From NCBI GenBank assembly GCA_009801015.1, contig VHZZ01002481.1, positions 37,201-87,960 on the forward strand: a stretch of 50,760 bases of DNA. Reading direction: 5' to 3'. Shown in pieces: positions 33,064-45,687 of this stretch. The DNA is from Silene noctiflora (lineage: Eukaryota; Streptophyta; Magnoliopsida; Caryophyllales; Caryophyllaceae). A program made the translations under genes and the position numbers. The notes below the pieces were generated by a model that was not told where the DNA came from, ran no database searches, and saw only the letters and a program-made list of their open reading frames with translations. Positions within the stretch are counted from its first letter, which is position 1. Each line of letters opens with the position of its first letter.

Positions 33064-34840
33064 AGGAAGGTTGTAGTTTTGGGTTTTGATTGATATAGGG
33101 GTCATTTTTGTAAGGAGTTTAGGGTTAGTATTTTGTTTGATTTATTAATTAGTAGCTTATAATTAGGATTATTCTTATAGTTTGGTTAGTTTTTGGGAGT
33201 TACTAGCTAGTAGATTAGTTTAATTTGTTAGTTGATATGGATTGTATGTAGTAATAATGGTACCATATTAGTAGCGTATATGTTTAATGTTTAGATTATA
33301 TGTTTGTAAGTTGTAAATTTATTTCATTTGTGTGAAACCATAATTGTTATAAAGCTGTTTTTCTTGAATTTGTATAATTTCTCTTTCAATTGCTCTCAGT
33401 ATCAAGTCTTTTTAGGTTATTTATGAACCCTATGAGGTAGTTCTGAAATGGAAGTTTTGAGTACTCTTCATATTATTTGCATCACCACTGGACAAAGCTA
33501 TTAAATCTGCTTAGGATTGAGAGATTTTGATGGAAAAGAAGGGAGGGAAAGTAGGGGATAACAAATGCGGGTATGCTTAGGATTGAGAGATTTAGAGGGA
33601 AAAGAAAGGGAGGAAAAGTAGGGGATAGCAAATGAGGGTGGAAGGAAGTGGAGGGGGAGAGATTTGGAGGGATCCAATTTCCTTCCTCTAAGCCTAATCA
33701 AAATCTCCCCATAATAGATAAAATTTGGAGGGAAATTGTATCCAAACACCCACACTTCATTCCCCCTTCCCTTCCCTTCTCTCCCTTTCCCTTCCCTCCT
33801 TCCCCCTCCCCTTCCTTTCCCTCCACTTTTGTTGTTCCATGCAGATACACAGCAACAATTACTTTATTGTTTTGTGCTAATGTAATCAAGGTTAAATCGT
33901 CGATTACTACTTTATTTTCTTTTGGTATGTTTGGCAACTTAGAAATTGTAATTGAATTTTGTATTTGAGATATTTTAACCATCTTGTGATTTTTAAAAAG
34001 TAAACTTTATAAAACGGTTTTATATAAGAATTGTTGCTAATCTTAATACATTATGGTTGACCATATTAGGTTTCTCATCAAATATATTTTAGTTTTTATT
34101 AAAAAATATTGTATGCCGAGTGTAAATGTCTTCCATTCAACTCCACTCTATCAATTTCCATTTTGTTCATTATTCACGAGTGAGCATTCAATTTTAATTT
34201 TCTCTCAATACGTAAGTGAAAATATATTCATATGAGATTTTGTTTGGTTCATCTTTACGAGTACATTAAAAATATACAACTTTTATAATTTTTGTAAATA
34301 CGTAGCTAACAGTATTTAACATGTAAAACACGTGTTGATAAACGTGAAAAAGTAAAGTAGTAAAGTAAAGTTGAATGAAGGAAGTGTTGATTAATAGTAT
34401 ATAGGTACAATGTACTACTTATATGGGTATACGATATATAATTCAAACAATGCGTGAGCAAAATTGTACAAGTATACAACGAAGAAAGGCCAAGAAGCTT
34501 TGTCTATCTACTCTATACTAAATTATCGAGTACAAGGTAGTAAGGTACACAACCACCACATGCGTCATTTTTAACCACCCGAAAGACTTGGTTCTAACCC
34601 AATTCTGATCAGTAGTCTTACCACATACTCTATCCCAATTCCGATCCACAACCCGTATAATTTGACTCGTATTCCGACCCATTCATACGAACCAAAGTCG
34701 GCGATCCACTCATATGATCCAAAGCCGCCGACCCGTTTGACAAGCCTTCCTAGAATGTGAATATGTGATGGTGACGATCTTTTCCCCAAATCTAATTGGG
34801 TGGACATTGGACAATGATCATCAAAAATTACAGAAAAGCA
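33064..34840. other. 3' flank of the SMR gene and intergenic region
   Basis: No coding. It contains a 66-bp tandem duplication (33508-33639) followed by a long pyrimidine tract (33754-33830). AT-rich sequence follows. Near 34012 ATAAAACGGTTTTATATAAG is a short palindrome-like phrase. Confidence 0.5.
33508..33639. repeat. Tandem duplication, two 66-bp copies, purine-rich
   Basis: TGCTTAGGATTGAGAGATTT starts both copies (33508 and 33574), and each continues with GGAAAAGAA, GTAGGGGATA and CAAATG. Downstream at 33754-33830 lies a C/T tract that is roughly complementary, so the whole 33508-33830 segment can fold back. Confidence 0.75.
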
Positions 34841-37454
34841 AAACAAGCGCGCCTTTTATCCCACCCTCGCAATCTTCAATTGCGACGAACCGATCGCTTA
34901 ACCTCCGCAATTCTTTATCCTCTCAGAACATATCTAGGGTTTTATTGTCGTTAAATCTTGAATTTTCCCTGTATTTTCTCTCATTATCATCCATGGCGAA
35001 GCTTCAGGTGCCTCTTTCTCGCATTAGTTTTCCTTATTTTATTTTTTCGCACTGAGTAATCGATTTTTCTGTAAATGACTGATTAGACAAATTTAATTTT
35101 AGCTGATTACAACCGAGATTGAAAGATTACAAATGATTATTCTGGAATTAGTTCGAAGGAAAAGGAAAATTTGATGCATTTTTGAAAATGATGGATTATA
35201 TAAGAGGTAATTTACTGATTTCATATTTACGCTGCCGATTTTTCATGATTGTTCTGGTGCTTGTTGAATTGAGTATATACAGGTGTTGAATTTTTGACGT
35301 AATTCACTAATTTCACATTACAGTCTCGATTTTCTCAATATAATGATTTTTAGTGAAAAGTAATGGAGAAATTGCAGTGTACAAAAGCGTATTAACATTT
35401 TTTAATGTACTGGTCTGTTATTTCTGAGGTAATTCACTGATTTCATATTGCAGTGCTGATTTCTTGATTGGTAGATGCGTTGAATTGAGTTTTTTAAACT
35501 GGTGGATGATTTCTAATGCAATCCACTTATTTTAATTCGGTTCCAAATTTCATGAATGTTTCTTTTCATCAGCAAAGTTCTGATCTTAACTGAAGTGTTT
35601 TTCACATACTACAAAGTATACAACACTCACATTTGTTTCAAGTTTATCGCAATTAAGCCTTATTTTTTTGGGCTTAATTTTTGTTTGGTTTAGTTCTGTT
35701 GAGATCAGGTCTATTGGTTCAATTTAGCTCAATTTGCTTTTGTTGTCACTTCACTTTATTTCACTTCAGTTCAGGTAGTTTCAGTTCAAAACAACACGGC
35801 CTTAGTTGTTTGATAAATTGGATGTTATTTGGTGATGGTTTGATAACTTTATCCATTGATGTTCTCCGTAATTAACGACAATGGAAACATGATCCGAGTT
35901 TGTTAGCCTGAATTGCGATCTCTGATTTACTTCGACCGTGATGATATTTAATTTTTGTTCAATTTGAAGATGTTTGACTAGACCTGAGAGGCACTGTGAT
36001 GCAGGGAGTTTTTTGGAAGCTACACTAATTTCTCATAGAGCGTATAGCTGTCATGAAAGTGTCATTGCATGCAAGCGATGCAGCTGAATGTCAAGTGTAC
36101 TTATCTTGCTTTGGCACAGGCAAGTAGGCTGTGAATCTGCATTACAGACATGGAATTGAGACAATGGCTATAAGTGACTAGGAATTGTTGTTTCAGAATC
36201 TAATATTAGCATTAGGTTAACTTGTCATTTAGAAGTGTGTTTTGGTGATTTGTGTTTATAAGTGGGCTGTGATGCCACTTGTTTGAGTTTTGACATGTTC
36301 CATGACTTTTTTCCCAAGATACATTGATGGTAAGTAAGACAGTGAAGTGTGAGTCCATTTCATCATCTGATGTACGTAGAGAACGATTGCAAACTTCTTA
36401 AGCTGTCATTGTGTGGCTATTACTTTATTAGTGTCTGAAAGTAAGGTGGAATTTATGTCATAGTGAGTTTGCATAAACTGGCATGTGGAGATCACCGTTT
36501 CAAGTCACGAGAAGCGTTTTTCCTATTTATGAAGTTAGACTTACAACTTACTGTAGCTGTAATTTTTGTTGATTGTGTCTCGACAGAAGATTCTTATCGA
36601 TATATGGTTCTCTATAACGCTGACGTGCTGACAGACAACTAGAGGAACTTTATAGTACATTCAGTAAAATGTTATGACTTATGATGTGATTAATTGGTTT
36701 TTGCAATATTTTATTTATTTGGGCGTATTTGCTAGGTGTGTTAGATTGCAGCCTTTTTTGAAGGAAAGATTGTTGTTTAGTCGACAGAAAATGGATTGAG
36801 CTTGTGTGGCCAATGTACCTTATAAAGTTAGATGATTATCTATCAGTGAAGAATGATCATTAACAATTGGCTCTCTTTCTATTCTTAAAGGAAGCTTTGA
36901 GTCTACTCTAAAAAGTGGTGCATTTTTGTTGTCTCTGTCACTTTGCTTTGGTGCATGGATGTATGACATAGATGTATCATTTAGCATGACAAATGTTGAG
37001 TTCACCAGTTAAAAGATATTGGCCATGATTCTCTTCAGAAGTAAATAATGACATGAAGCAACTCTTTTTTCCAGATTATTTCAGCAGTATTGACTGAGAA
37101 TCTGATAACAACAGTGATTCTTCCTAAAAAAATTACTCTCTGGTCGCCATTGTATATGCACTCCAGCAGAGGTATGCTCTTTCTTGAATAACCCTTAGTT
37201 ACCAATACTACTTATATTGTACTGAAATGTAGCATGACGAGGCAAGACTTTGGAGCTTTTCTGTGGAGCCCTATCTGTATTTGTTTTACTGCTGGATATA
37301 TCAGTCTTATCTAATCTGAACAATCACGAGTACTCTATAACATACTTAGGCATCGTGTGTCCTAGAAGCTGCGTGATTTTAGAAATTATCTAGGCGGAAT
37401 AAACACTTCGGCTTAAAATGGGCTCTTGTAGTAACCCTATGTGCTCCATGATTT

Positions 37455-37645
37455 TTGTTAAATTCAACAACGGGTCTGGGCCGCACCCGAACGGAGGTGA
37501 AAGAGTCCACAATACAAGCCCAAGAGGGTTCCACTCTAAAACCAATTGACAATAGAGGATGTTGCCCCTTGCCTTATATAGTGGAATACTCTTCTCTAAT
37601 TCTCCAATGTGGGATCCTTACATGTGTAACTCATATGGGTTGGAG
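37455..37645 (+). repeat. LTR-like fragment
   Basis: GGGTCTGGGCCGCACCCGAA, a CTCTAAAACCAATTGACAAT phrase, a TATATAGTGGA box and CCAATGTGGGATCCTTACAT resemble a segment common in LTRs and TRIM-like elements of eudicots. No ends or target duplication were found. Confidence 0.35.
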
Positions 37646-38102
37646 CTTTATTCTTAACAATTTTCAAGTTTGGATTGGATTGAAGGGCGTTAGTGTATGG
37701 GTCTTCACTCTTCAGAGGTCAAACCTTTAGCTAGTGGAGATGAGGCTATTATGGATGCATACACTTCCAGGCTAATCATTAATACTCATTCAAATCAACA
37801 ATGTGTGTATTAGGGAAATGTTATGTGTTTGGTGACTTGGTATTGAATCACCGCTGGTCGTGGTGACTTTTGATCACTGGTGCATATTAGGCCTAGTACC
37901 ATGATTATATTTTGAGGAATGAATTTCTCATAAAGTTGTAGTTGTATTGATCGTTGCGTTCCTATAGTAACCCCATTATGCCATTATTATATACCATGCA
38001 GTATTACATAAAATCTACGTAATATAGGAACCTATATCAACTTAAATATCTCCTATATAAATCTTTCCAGAGCTTATATAATATTGATAAAGAGTTTATT
38101 GT

Positions 38103-38923
38103 TGAAAACATACCTTATATTTAGGGGTATTTGGAAAAAAAAAATACCTTATTTTTATTTTATATTTATTTTTGTTTTGAACTACCTTAGTTTTCTCGGT
38201 ATTTTTATGTTTCAACTACTTAGTAAAGAATCAGGCAAGTTTTGGTCAGTTATCACTTATCCGACATTGCCCTTGTTCACACGTTTGTAAATCTTGTTAT
38301 TGCTGATTTCCCTCCTTTTTTTCTCTTCTATGTTGTCTCTCGCCTAAACTTTATTAAGAGACTACTTCTCTTCACTAATCCTCAGATCCTCTCCTTCTCC
38401 ACTCAATCCACTGCGTCCTCTTTCTCCTTCGTCCAATGCTAATTTCTGCCATTGTTTTCAATTTTTGAATGTCAAGGGGTATTTAACACAAATAATTCAA
38501 ATGAGATGATGAAATGCAATTATGGCTACCCCATTGCATACCACACGTTGTGGACATTCCTCAAATCCAGGAAAACGATTTCATTGTCGGTTTTATGACC
38601 AAAACTCAGAGACAGAATTTCACCGTAGGTTGAGGATTATTATCTATTAAAGGAGGACAAACGACTTTTATTGTTGCTTGATTTATAGATTGTTGAAGCA
38701 GAAGGAGATTGTTGGTGATGGTGAAAATAATTCCTCCAACTCAGCTAGTAGACAGCTGAAAGGAAGAGGAAGAGAGTAATTATGTGAGATGAAAGTAGGT
38801 CTGGATGCCTTACAAAGATAGTTTTCAACAACCAAGATGAAAACTAAGGTAGTTTAAAACAAGTAATAAAAATTAACAAGGTAGACCTTTTCCAAATACC
38901 CCAATATTTAAGGTAGTTTTTGA
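38103..38923. mobile_element. Mutator-like element with ~90-bp TIRs carrying a GRF-zinc-finger remnant
   Basis: The left TIR (about 38103-38195) has TACCTTATATTTAGGGGTAT, TTGGAAAA and GAACTACCTTAGTTTTC. The reverse complement of the right end (about 38839-38923) has TACCTTAAATATTGGGGTAT, TTGGAAAA and AAACTACCTTAGTTTTC in the same order. Long TIRs of this kind are typical of MULEs. I could not define a 9-bp target duplication. No transposase is present; the interior holds a 42-codon zinc-finger fragment and leader-like sequence, so it may be a Pack-MULE. Confidence 0.6.
38522..38650 (+). pseudogene. GRF-type zinc finger fragment inside a Mutator-like element
   Basis: This 42-aa frame includes RCGHSSNPGKRFHCRFYD (residues 9-26), reminiscent of the plant zf-GRF signature in which CG is followed by NPGRRF and a further cysteine. 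The usual leading CxC and final cysteines are missing or altered and the frame ends at once, so it is a remnant, perhaps captured by the element. Confidence 0.4.
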
Positions 38924-39839
38924 GGAAATTAAAATATATCAATAAAATATATTTTTAATCCAAATGTACTTATGATGGCAATGTACTCTTTTTCTTTTGT
39001 TCGTGTACCTATTTCAGTGTAGGTGTTTCTTTATCTTTCTGCTTTGAGAACATTTTAAGGTGCAAATTGATGCATGCACTCGCAAACTAGAGCAATCTGG
39101 TTTGCTTGTTATACACTAGCAGTATGCACAACTGATCGCTTCATCATTTCTTGATCTATGTGTCAAATATAAATGTAAAGTAAGTGACCTGTGAAAGTAG
39201 TAGTAATATATTACCGGTAAGTTCTTATAATTTCATCTGTGTGCGTGTTAAGCCGAACACTCCGAGAATGCAGTGACAGTATTCCTTAATTTTATTACGA
39301 GCTTTTAGTTGTGGTTGAGTATTTGAGTTTTATGGTCCTAATGTAGATTTAAATTTCATTTGAAAAAATGCATCACTGTTAATTTGTACTCTAGTTTGCT
39401 GTCAGCTAGCTTACCGTTGGACAAGTTGTCAAGCTGAGGACTTTGGATAATTGGATTATCAGCTTAATTGCCATTTTTTTTTACTTTGTCTGGACTTGTC
39501 CTCTCTTTCTTGAAAGATCTATGATCAATGACATAAACACCTTTAATTAGACTAACTGGTAAATTAGTTGAGTGGTTTATTTACACAATTACACCCACTC
39601 TGTAGTCTATTATGAGGAATGGCCAATCTGACAATGTGTCTATGTGGTTCATTTTGCTTAATAGTTTTCCGAGTTCCTTCGGCAAACCAGAGTATTTGCT
39701 TGTGTATAATTCTTCAATTTGTTTTCTCAGGCATATGGACACTTGCTTTTGCCTGAACACTTGCTTTCTGATTCTATTCCAAGAACAAAATCTTTTTAGT
39801 TTAGCTGCAATGGAACGACATGATTTTTTGACTTTTAAG

Positions 39840-42430
39840 GTAAGCTAATTTGTGCTCTCACTCTCTTTTTGTTTGTTGTCCAGTTACATTCTTGGGGACG
39901 CATGACATTAAATAGATATACCCAAAGATATACGGAGTGACTACTATGCTAAATAATTTTTTAAAATGACAATTTTCTCGTTATCCCACAGTTAGCGGGA
40001 CTCATTGAGGCACTAGGCCACTATGGTAATCTTGTTGGCAATTTTCTTGTTATAAATATGATTTCTAACTATCAATAACAAATCTGAACGAGATACGAAA
40101 AAACCAATCTTATATGGATCCATTTGTTACAAAAAATTGAAGAGAACCCTAAGTTTTGATTTTTTTTAATTTTTATTTAGGACATCAAAAAAAGTCTGGT
40201 ATCATTATCCCAAATTTGGAAGACATGCTACTATGCTAGTAGCATTTTAAATATTGAAAGTTATGTTAAATTGACAAATTATGGATTCACAAATTCTCAT
40301 TTGTGACGGACAATATCCGTGGTCAAGTAAAACCTACATGGGTAAATAAAGGCAAGTTATTTGTGAGACTTACTGTTATGGATTAGGATTCTGTTTCGTG
40401 GATTCTGATTTCATCACATAACATACTTGCCATTCTACTATTCTAGCATCACGATTTTAGTGGCATATCATTATCTTGGATTGTGAAATATGCTTAATAC
40501 CATATATAACGTTAGTATATGGTAGGGCGTGAATTATTTGCCATCACAATCTAGGAGATTTATCCCGTTTTCATGTTGTAACTTGTGATAGAGTGGGGTG
40601 CAATTTGTTGGATGGTAAATGCTACTCTATTATTAGCACTAAGCCGCACAAATATGGTTCGCCTAGGAGTATAAGGTTTTGCAAGTAGACTAGTAGTATC
40701 ACAGGATAAGTGGCTTTTTCCTACATATATTCTAATCAGGAATTTGGTAGTAGTGAATCAAAGCGACGTCTTAAGGTCGTCTGCCACACAATTAGATTAC
40801 ACAGCCACTGGTAAAAGACACCAAAAAGTTGCCTATCATTGCGACTTGCAGTGTTGAACGAAAACTATATTTCCGTGTGTATCATGAACTAAGTTTAGTA
40901 CCGAGTAGCTTTTTGTAAGGTGTATCTTAATAAGCTTTTCATTTTTTGCCTGTGTTATTTGTGATTAATTTTATTTATGACCCCTCATCTATACTAAACT
41001 TACATAATTTTCCACCCCTTTCATCATATCCATCCTAGCCTATGTTACTCCAACTCCGTTTCTACGAAGAGTCGGGGATAGGTGAGTACCAAGTGTCCGG
41101 ACACAATATTTAATGAAAATTTGACAAGCTTTGGTTTAAAATGAAGTGTCAGAGTGTCATGTCAATGTCTAAGGATGTAGTATTGTTGTGTCATGTCAAT
41201 ATATAAGGATGTAGTGTCAAACACAAATATGTAAATTCATTAAGTGTTGAACTAACATAGATTGTAGCTATACATAATTACATAGTATGATTAATTCTAG
41301 CTATATGTAGTAGAAATCCCTCACTCGAATGCGGCTCAAACCCAATTCGCATTTGAAAGGTATTAACGTGAAAAGACTCGTCCTCAGAATGACCCAACTC
41401 GAATATGACCCAATTTGTAATGGCCATATGGACCAAATTGACTGAGTTTGAGACAGTTCTTTGTAGTTATAACCCGAAATTTTGAACAAACTCATAATGA
41501 CCTCAATTATTCTACTCGTAATGACAAAATCAATCGGATAATTGCACACCCGAAAATGAATCGATCCAAAGTTACCCAACTCGATTCAGATCCAAATTAC
41601 CTGTTTGCCACGCATAATTCTACCCATTTGGACCATTTTGCCAAGGTTAAAGTTATGAAACATGGAATGTAAAATTTAAAATATGGCATTAATATATCTA
41701 CACTTGTTATTAAGAGGATATGTTCAACAAAATATGAATCACAGGAGTATATCTGAAGAAAAATATGAGAAATTGAAGTTTGGTATCCGTCTTAATATTA
41801 AAACGGATTAAATATTATCTTTTTTCTCTGTGCTTTTATATATTATTTCATATGGGTATATAAGGCAAATCTCTTATTTTTGTTGTGTTATCCATCCCAC
41901 ATGAATATATTTAACTGTTTAAGCTTAATATGTGATACCCCGTTTTAAATGAGAATCGTAATATGGTTGTATTTGGTTTGTTTTACAAAATTCGTGTAAA
42001 ATTACCTTAGACAAGGTTATTTTCTACCTCTCGTGCTAGTGGTAAGTTGATTGAGGAATGGAGAAATTAGATAACTAATGTTGTTTTTCTTCTCTCCGTT
42101 CTAGATACATGTAAAAAAGCCACCAACTCAGAAAATATCTTCCACATCGGCCCTAAAATATCCTGTACACCCAATAGTAATAGGCCATGTCACTGGATAA
42201 GAGATTTTACCATGACATAAAAGTGTGTTTAATAAGTGTTGATTACTTCGCACTTTCGAAGGAATTATGGGTAGCTAACTGAGAATAGATCCTACTCAAG
42301 ACACCACTCCCTGCCCATGAGGCCATGATCGCGATAGATTTTGGAGCTGCAAAATAACGAATATGCCACTGACAGTTCCGGGACCGTGTTGGTCTTTTTT
42401 AGATATTTTCTGTCATGTTGAAATTATATG
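39840..42430. other. Intergenic region with MITE fragment and dispersed repeat
   Basis: No gene. 40290-40370 is a fragment of the GTGACGG MITE family (CTCATTTGTGACGGACAATA, then CCTACATGGGTAAATAAAGG). 41300-41650 carries the dispersed GACCCAACTCGAATATGACC-type repeat in both orientations. The rest is AT-rich. Confidence 0.5.
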
Positions 42431-43173
42431 TTGATTATTAGTAGAGAAAATTGATGATTATAACCTTTTAAAAACCGTTTTTTGAAAATTGCGGCTTTAT
42501 AATTATTTTTTTTGAAAGTTAATCCATAATATTCCCTCCTATTCACTAACATCTTCCACATTTTCTGAAATGGAAAATTCACAATGATCTCTTCCTTTCT
42601 TATTTGTCTATTCACTACCCTAGCACTAAATCAATTTCCCTAGCCCTTTATTAGAAGGGGGTAAAATCGTAAGATTTTACCTATGTTTAGTTTAGAGCAG
42701 TAGTTGGAATCTCATAGTCATTCATCTGTGGAGGAGGTTCTTTGTTTCATATCAGGGAGGACTCGTACAATGGAAATAATAGAATTAGAATTCAATTAAA
42801 TTGATTACGGTATAATTTGAATAAAAGGGGTGAATTAGATTAGGTGATATTGTTGAAGAAATGAAGAATTAGAGAGAAGATGAGTTGTGAAATCTGATTT
42901 TGGGAATGAACATAAGAGGTTATAAAGGTTGAAGCTAAGAGCATTTGGTCTTAAAAAATGAACTCAAGTCACAAAAATTCAAATTGGCATCGATTTTCTG
43001 TCGGAGTTAATGTTTTGATTGTAATTTATGATCAGAAGTAATATTATGGATGTAATTTTCAAAAAAAAATTATAAGGCTGTAATTTAAAAAAAAAAATTA
43101 TAAGGCTGTAATTTTAAAAAAGTGGTTTTTAAAAGGCTGTAATTAACAATTTTCACTTATTAGTATAACCACC
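42431..43173. mobile_element. Mutator-like non-autonomous element with ~90-bp TIRs
   Basis: The left end (42431-42525) reads ATTAGTAGAGAAAATTG, ACCTTTTAAAAACCGTTTTT, TGAAAATTGCGGCTTTATAA. The reverse complement of the right end (about 43065-43173) reads ACTAATAAGTGAAAATTG, GCCTTTTAAAAACCACTTTT, TTAAAATTACAGCCTTATAA. The right arm repeats AAATTATAAGGCTGTAATTT twice in tandem. No transposase or clear target duplication was seen. Confidence 0.6.
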
Positions 43174-43376
43174 ATTTTACCCCTATGTCTTGAGACTTCC
43201 CTCTAACTCTCGTAGATTGGATTAGATGTATGGAGGGGTGAGTACAAAAATATATGATAAAAGTTTTGTTATGTGTACACATTTGACGGTTCCAAATTAT
43301 ACGAATTTTGTGTATTCAATAGGACTTTTCGTATATTTCAACAGTTTATATAAAAATCGTATCGGATGCATACAAT

Positions 43377-43799
43377 TAGGGCTGAGCAAAACCATATCGT
43401 ATAAACAGTTTTTAAAATCACAAATTTGCCGATATGGACCTGCCCCCGTTTAACCGTATACCCGATTTTCGTATACCCAGTTTTTTCGTATATCTGGTTT
43501 TGGTTTTTGTATGAATATGGATTTCAGTTGTTTGCTATTCAATTTATTTCACTCACAATAAAACGTTTACATCATAAACTTAAAATCAATAATGAGTTGC
43601 ATGTTTAAATATTCAAATTTTTCAATATTCATTATACATATGCATCAGGAAGAAGAGAGTGGGCAAACTAATATGATTATGCTTAAATAGTTAAATTCTT
43701 TTGTTTTTGTGAGATTTTGTTTTTTTTTGTTTTTTTTATCTGTTTTCAAAAACTGTATCAGAAACCATATACCTGGTTTGGTTTTTGCCCGACCCAGAC
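43377..43799. mobile_element. Possible non-autonomous hAT element
   Basis: TAGGGCTGAGCAAAACC at 43377 resembles hAT termini. The opposite end, read in reverse complement near 43799, gives CTGGGTCGGGCAAAAACC. The interior has many CGTATACCCG / CCGTATACC and GGTTTTGGTTTT motifs, as in subterminal regions. No 8-bp duplication was found. Confidence 0.3.
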
Positions 43800-44001
43800 T
43801 TGACAAGGTTTAATATCGTTGTTGGATGAAATCTTGAGCATTGAGACGAAATGGACCCTCCATTTCTATTAGGAAATGGAACCCCTAAAGGTTCTTAATT
43901 GTAAAAGTAGATACCTAGTCTCTAAAATTGTTACTGAGATGAGGTGTGTAGGAAGTTGATAATTACCAAATTTATTACCACATTTATATGATCATACAAA
44001 A

Positions 44002-44199
44002 CAATAGATCTCACTTGTGACGGATATATATCCGTCATAAGCTTGTAACGGGTCAAATATCACTCATATGGGTAGATAAGACAAAAAGTAGAATTTATAG
44101 GGAATCACAAATGACTTGTCTTTATCCTCCCATGTGGGTTTTATTTGACCCGTCATAAGCTTGTGACGGATATCGGCGTTACCTATGAGAAATTTGTGT
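44002..44199. mobile_element. MITE of the GTGACGG family, palindromic
   Basis: ATACAAAA flanks both ends (43994-44001 and 44200-44207). The two arms are inverted over about 70 bp: TATCCGTCATAAGCTTGTAA, CGGGTCAAATATCACTCATA, TGGGTAGATAAG on the left match the reverse complement of the right arm, TATCCGTCACAAGCTTATGA, CGGGTCAAATAAAACCCACA, TGGGAGGATAAAG. It belongs to the same family as the element at 22972-23156. Confidence 0.75.
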
Positions 44200-45122
44200 A
44201 TACAAAAAACTATGATTGTGATATACCAATGGCATGACTAACACTAAAGTACCCTAGACGGAGCAATTAGAACACGAATGCAACTTGTTCATTAGTTTTG
44301 GCTATTGATGGGAAATTGAAACAACTCCACAGTTTTGTAGCTGGATTAGATATTGTAAAATTTTCTTGATAACACTATACTCCGTATTTGTTTTTGTATT
44401 GTCAATTTGCCGTAAAACATCTTATGCTAATTTAGAGTTGCCTCAAAAAAATTGAGAATGCTGTAAATATCTCTATTCTTACTTTAAATGTGGTTAGGCT
44501 GTTTTTTTTTTTATGTTAAATTACAACTAAGCTGCAAGCTAATTTTGTTGACAATTCGAAAAAAATGAGGAGCGTGACAGATTTAAGACCTTGCATGAGT
44601 ACAGTTGAGCTAGTGTACTTTAAACTGGGGGCATTTTAGTCAATATAAGTCCAATGATTATGATTGGCAAAGGAAAACAAAGAATGTGCTTATGCTACAA
44701 TAGGTTTGGTTTAAGACTCGTTATGATACAAAATAATTGTCATTGTTATCATTAATATGATGCATAATGTGGGATGAAGTTGATACCGATAGTATGTCGT
44801 ACAATAGTTTTATTTGAGTGTTTAAAACCTTGTTAAGTTCTCGTCACTGTCGGTCTGTCACTCATAAAACCACACCTCTTTGGCTGTCTTTAGAGTTTCA
44901 TTTACCTTTTATCTCTTCCTTCCACTCGTGATCTCTTCAATTTGAGTGACCCCATCTTCCTATTGTGGGGCTAAATTTAAGTCTTAACTTTTCTGGGGGC
45001 ATATTTCCATTTAGCTGGCTAAATTATGGTTCTTTCTTTACAGAAACCCATTCCCTGGTAGTAGTATGTAATTTTGTGCTCCATTCCCCTCACTCTCTGT
45101 CTTTACCTTATTTACCACTCCT
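44200..45122. other. Upstream region of the CIA2-like gene
   Basis: No coding seen. AT-rich sequence gives way to a pyrimidine-rich promoter-like stretch from about 44860. Confidence 0.5.
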
Positions 45123-45129
45123 ATATAAG
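45123..45129 (+). promoter_or_regulatory. Putative TATA box of the CIA2-like gene
   Basis: TATATAA follows a CT-rich stretch and would direct initiation near 45155, giving a leader of about 530 nt if unspliced. A leader intron is possible. ATGs at 45147 and 45420, among others, would be upstream ORFs in such a leader. Confidence 0.45.
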
Positions 45130-45687
45130 ATTCATGTAGAGTCGATGCATCCTTAACTTACCGAAATATAACCTACATTTATTTAGTATTGCTTTCCCTT
45201 GCAGTTAGCTCTTCCATTGTTGTAGGCTTAATTAGTGAGTACTGAGTTATGATTGTACTATACCAAGTACTTTTTACTTCCTATTTGCAGCTTTAAGCTT
45301 ACATCATCATTTATTAAAGTACTAAACCTTAGCAAACCTTTTTATTGATAAAAAAGTTGGTACTCCTAGTTTGTAGGATTCAGTTGTTTTACCCCTTTTT
45401 TTTTTAATATTGTGCTGCAATGTCTGAAGCCTGCACCTCAATCTTCTGCTTGCCATTTCTTTGCTAAAGCTCTACAATTCTCTTCCTTTGCTCTTTCTAA
45501 AGCTTGGAAAACTGAAACCCGAGCCTTTTTTTTAAATCAATTCAATCTTTTCGAAGCTTCAACTTTCTTTTACTTTTGAATTCTAATGAAGATTGACATA
45601 AGAACTACAGTCTAGAGTCCTTGAGATTTTCGTCAAGCTTGGCCATTTGATTGGAATTCGGACAGGGAATTCTAAACTCTTGCCACA

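Larger units (their letters stand above)
34845..39839 (+). other. Possible spliced transcription unit (small peptide or non-coding)
   Basis: 34845-35008 looks like a first exon. It has a CTAGGGTTT telo-box at 34933-34941, a leader-like sequence, and ATGGCGAAGCTTCAG (34994-35008) directly before GTGCCTCT, a usable donor. Candidate later exons are 37075-37171 (after CTCTTTTTTCCAG, donor GTATGC) and 39731-39839 (after GTTTTCTCAG, donor GTAAGC). Joining exon 1 to 37075 keeps frame and reads MAKLQIISAVLTENLITTVI and on through LPKKITLWSPLY. Adding the last exon in that phase meets a stop after nine codons. I recognise no family, and other exons may exist. This could be a short peptide gene, a non-coding RNA or chance. 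Confidence 0.25.

Noticed and set aside
33648-33968. Overlapping open frames on both strands near the C/T tract
   Set aside because: They come from the purine/pyrimidine-rich fold-back segment and have no protein-like features.
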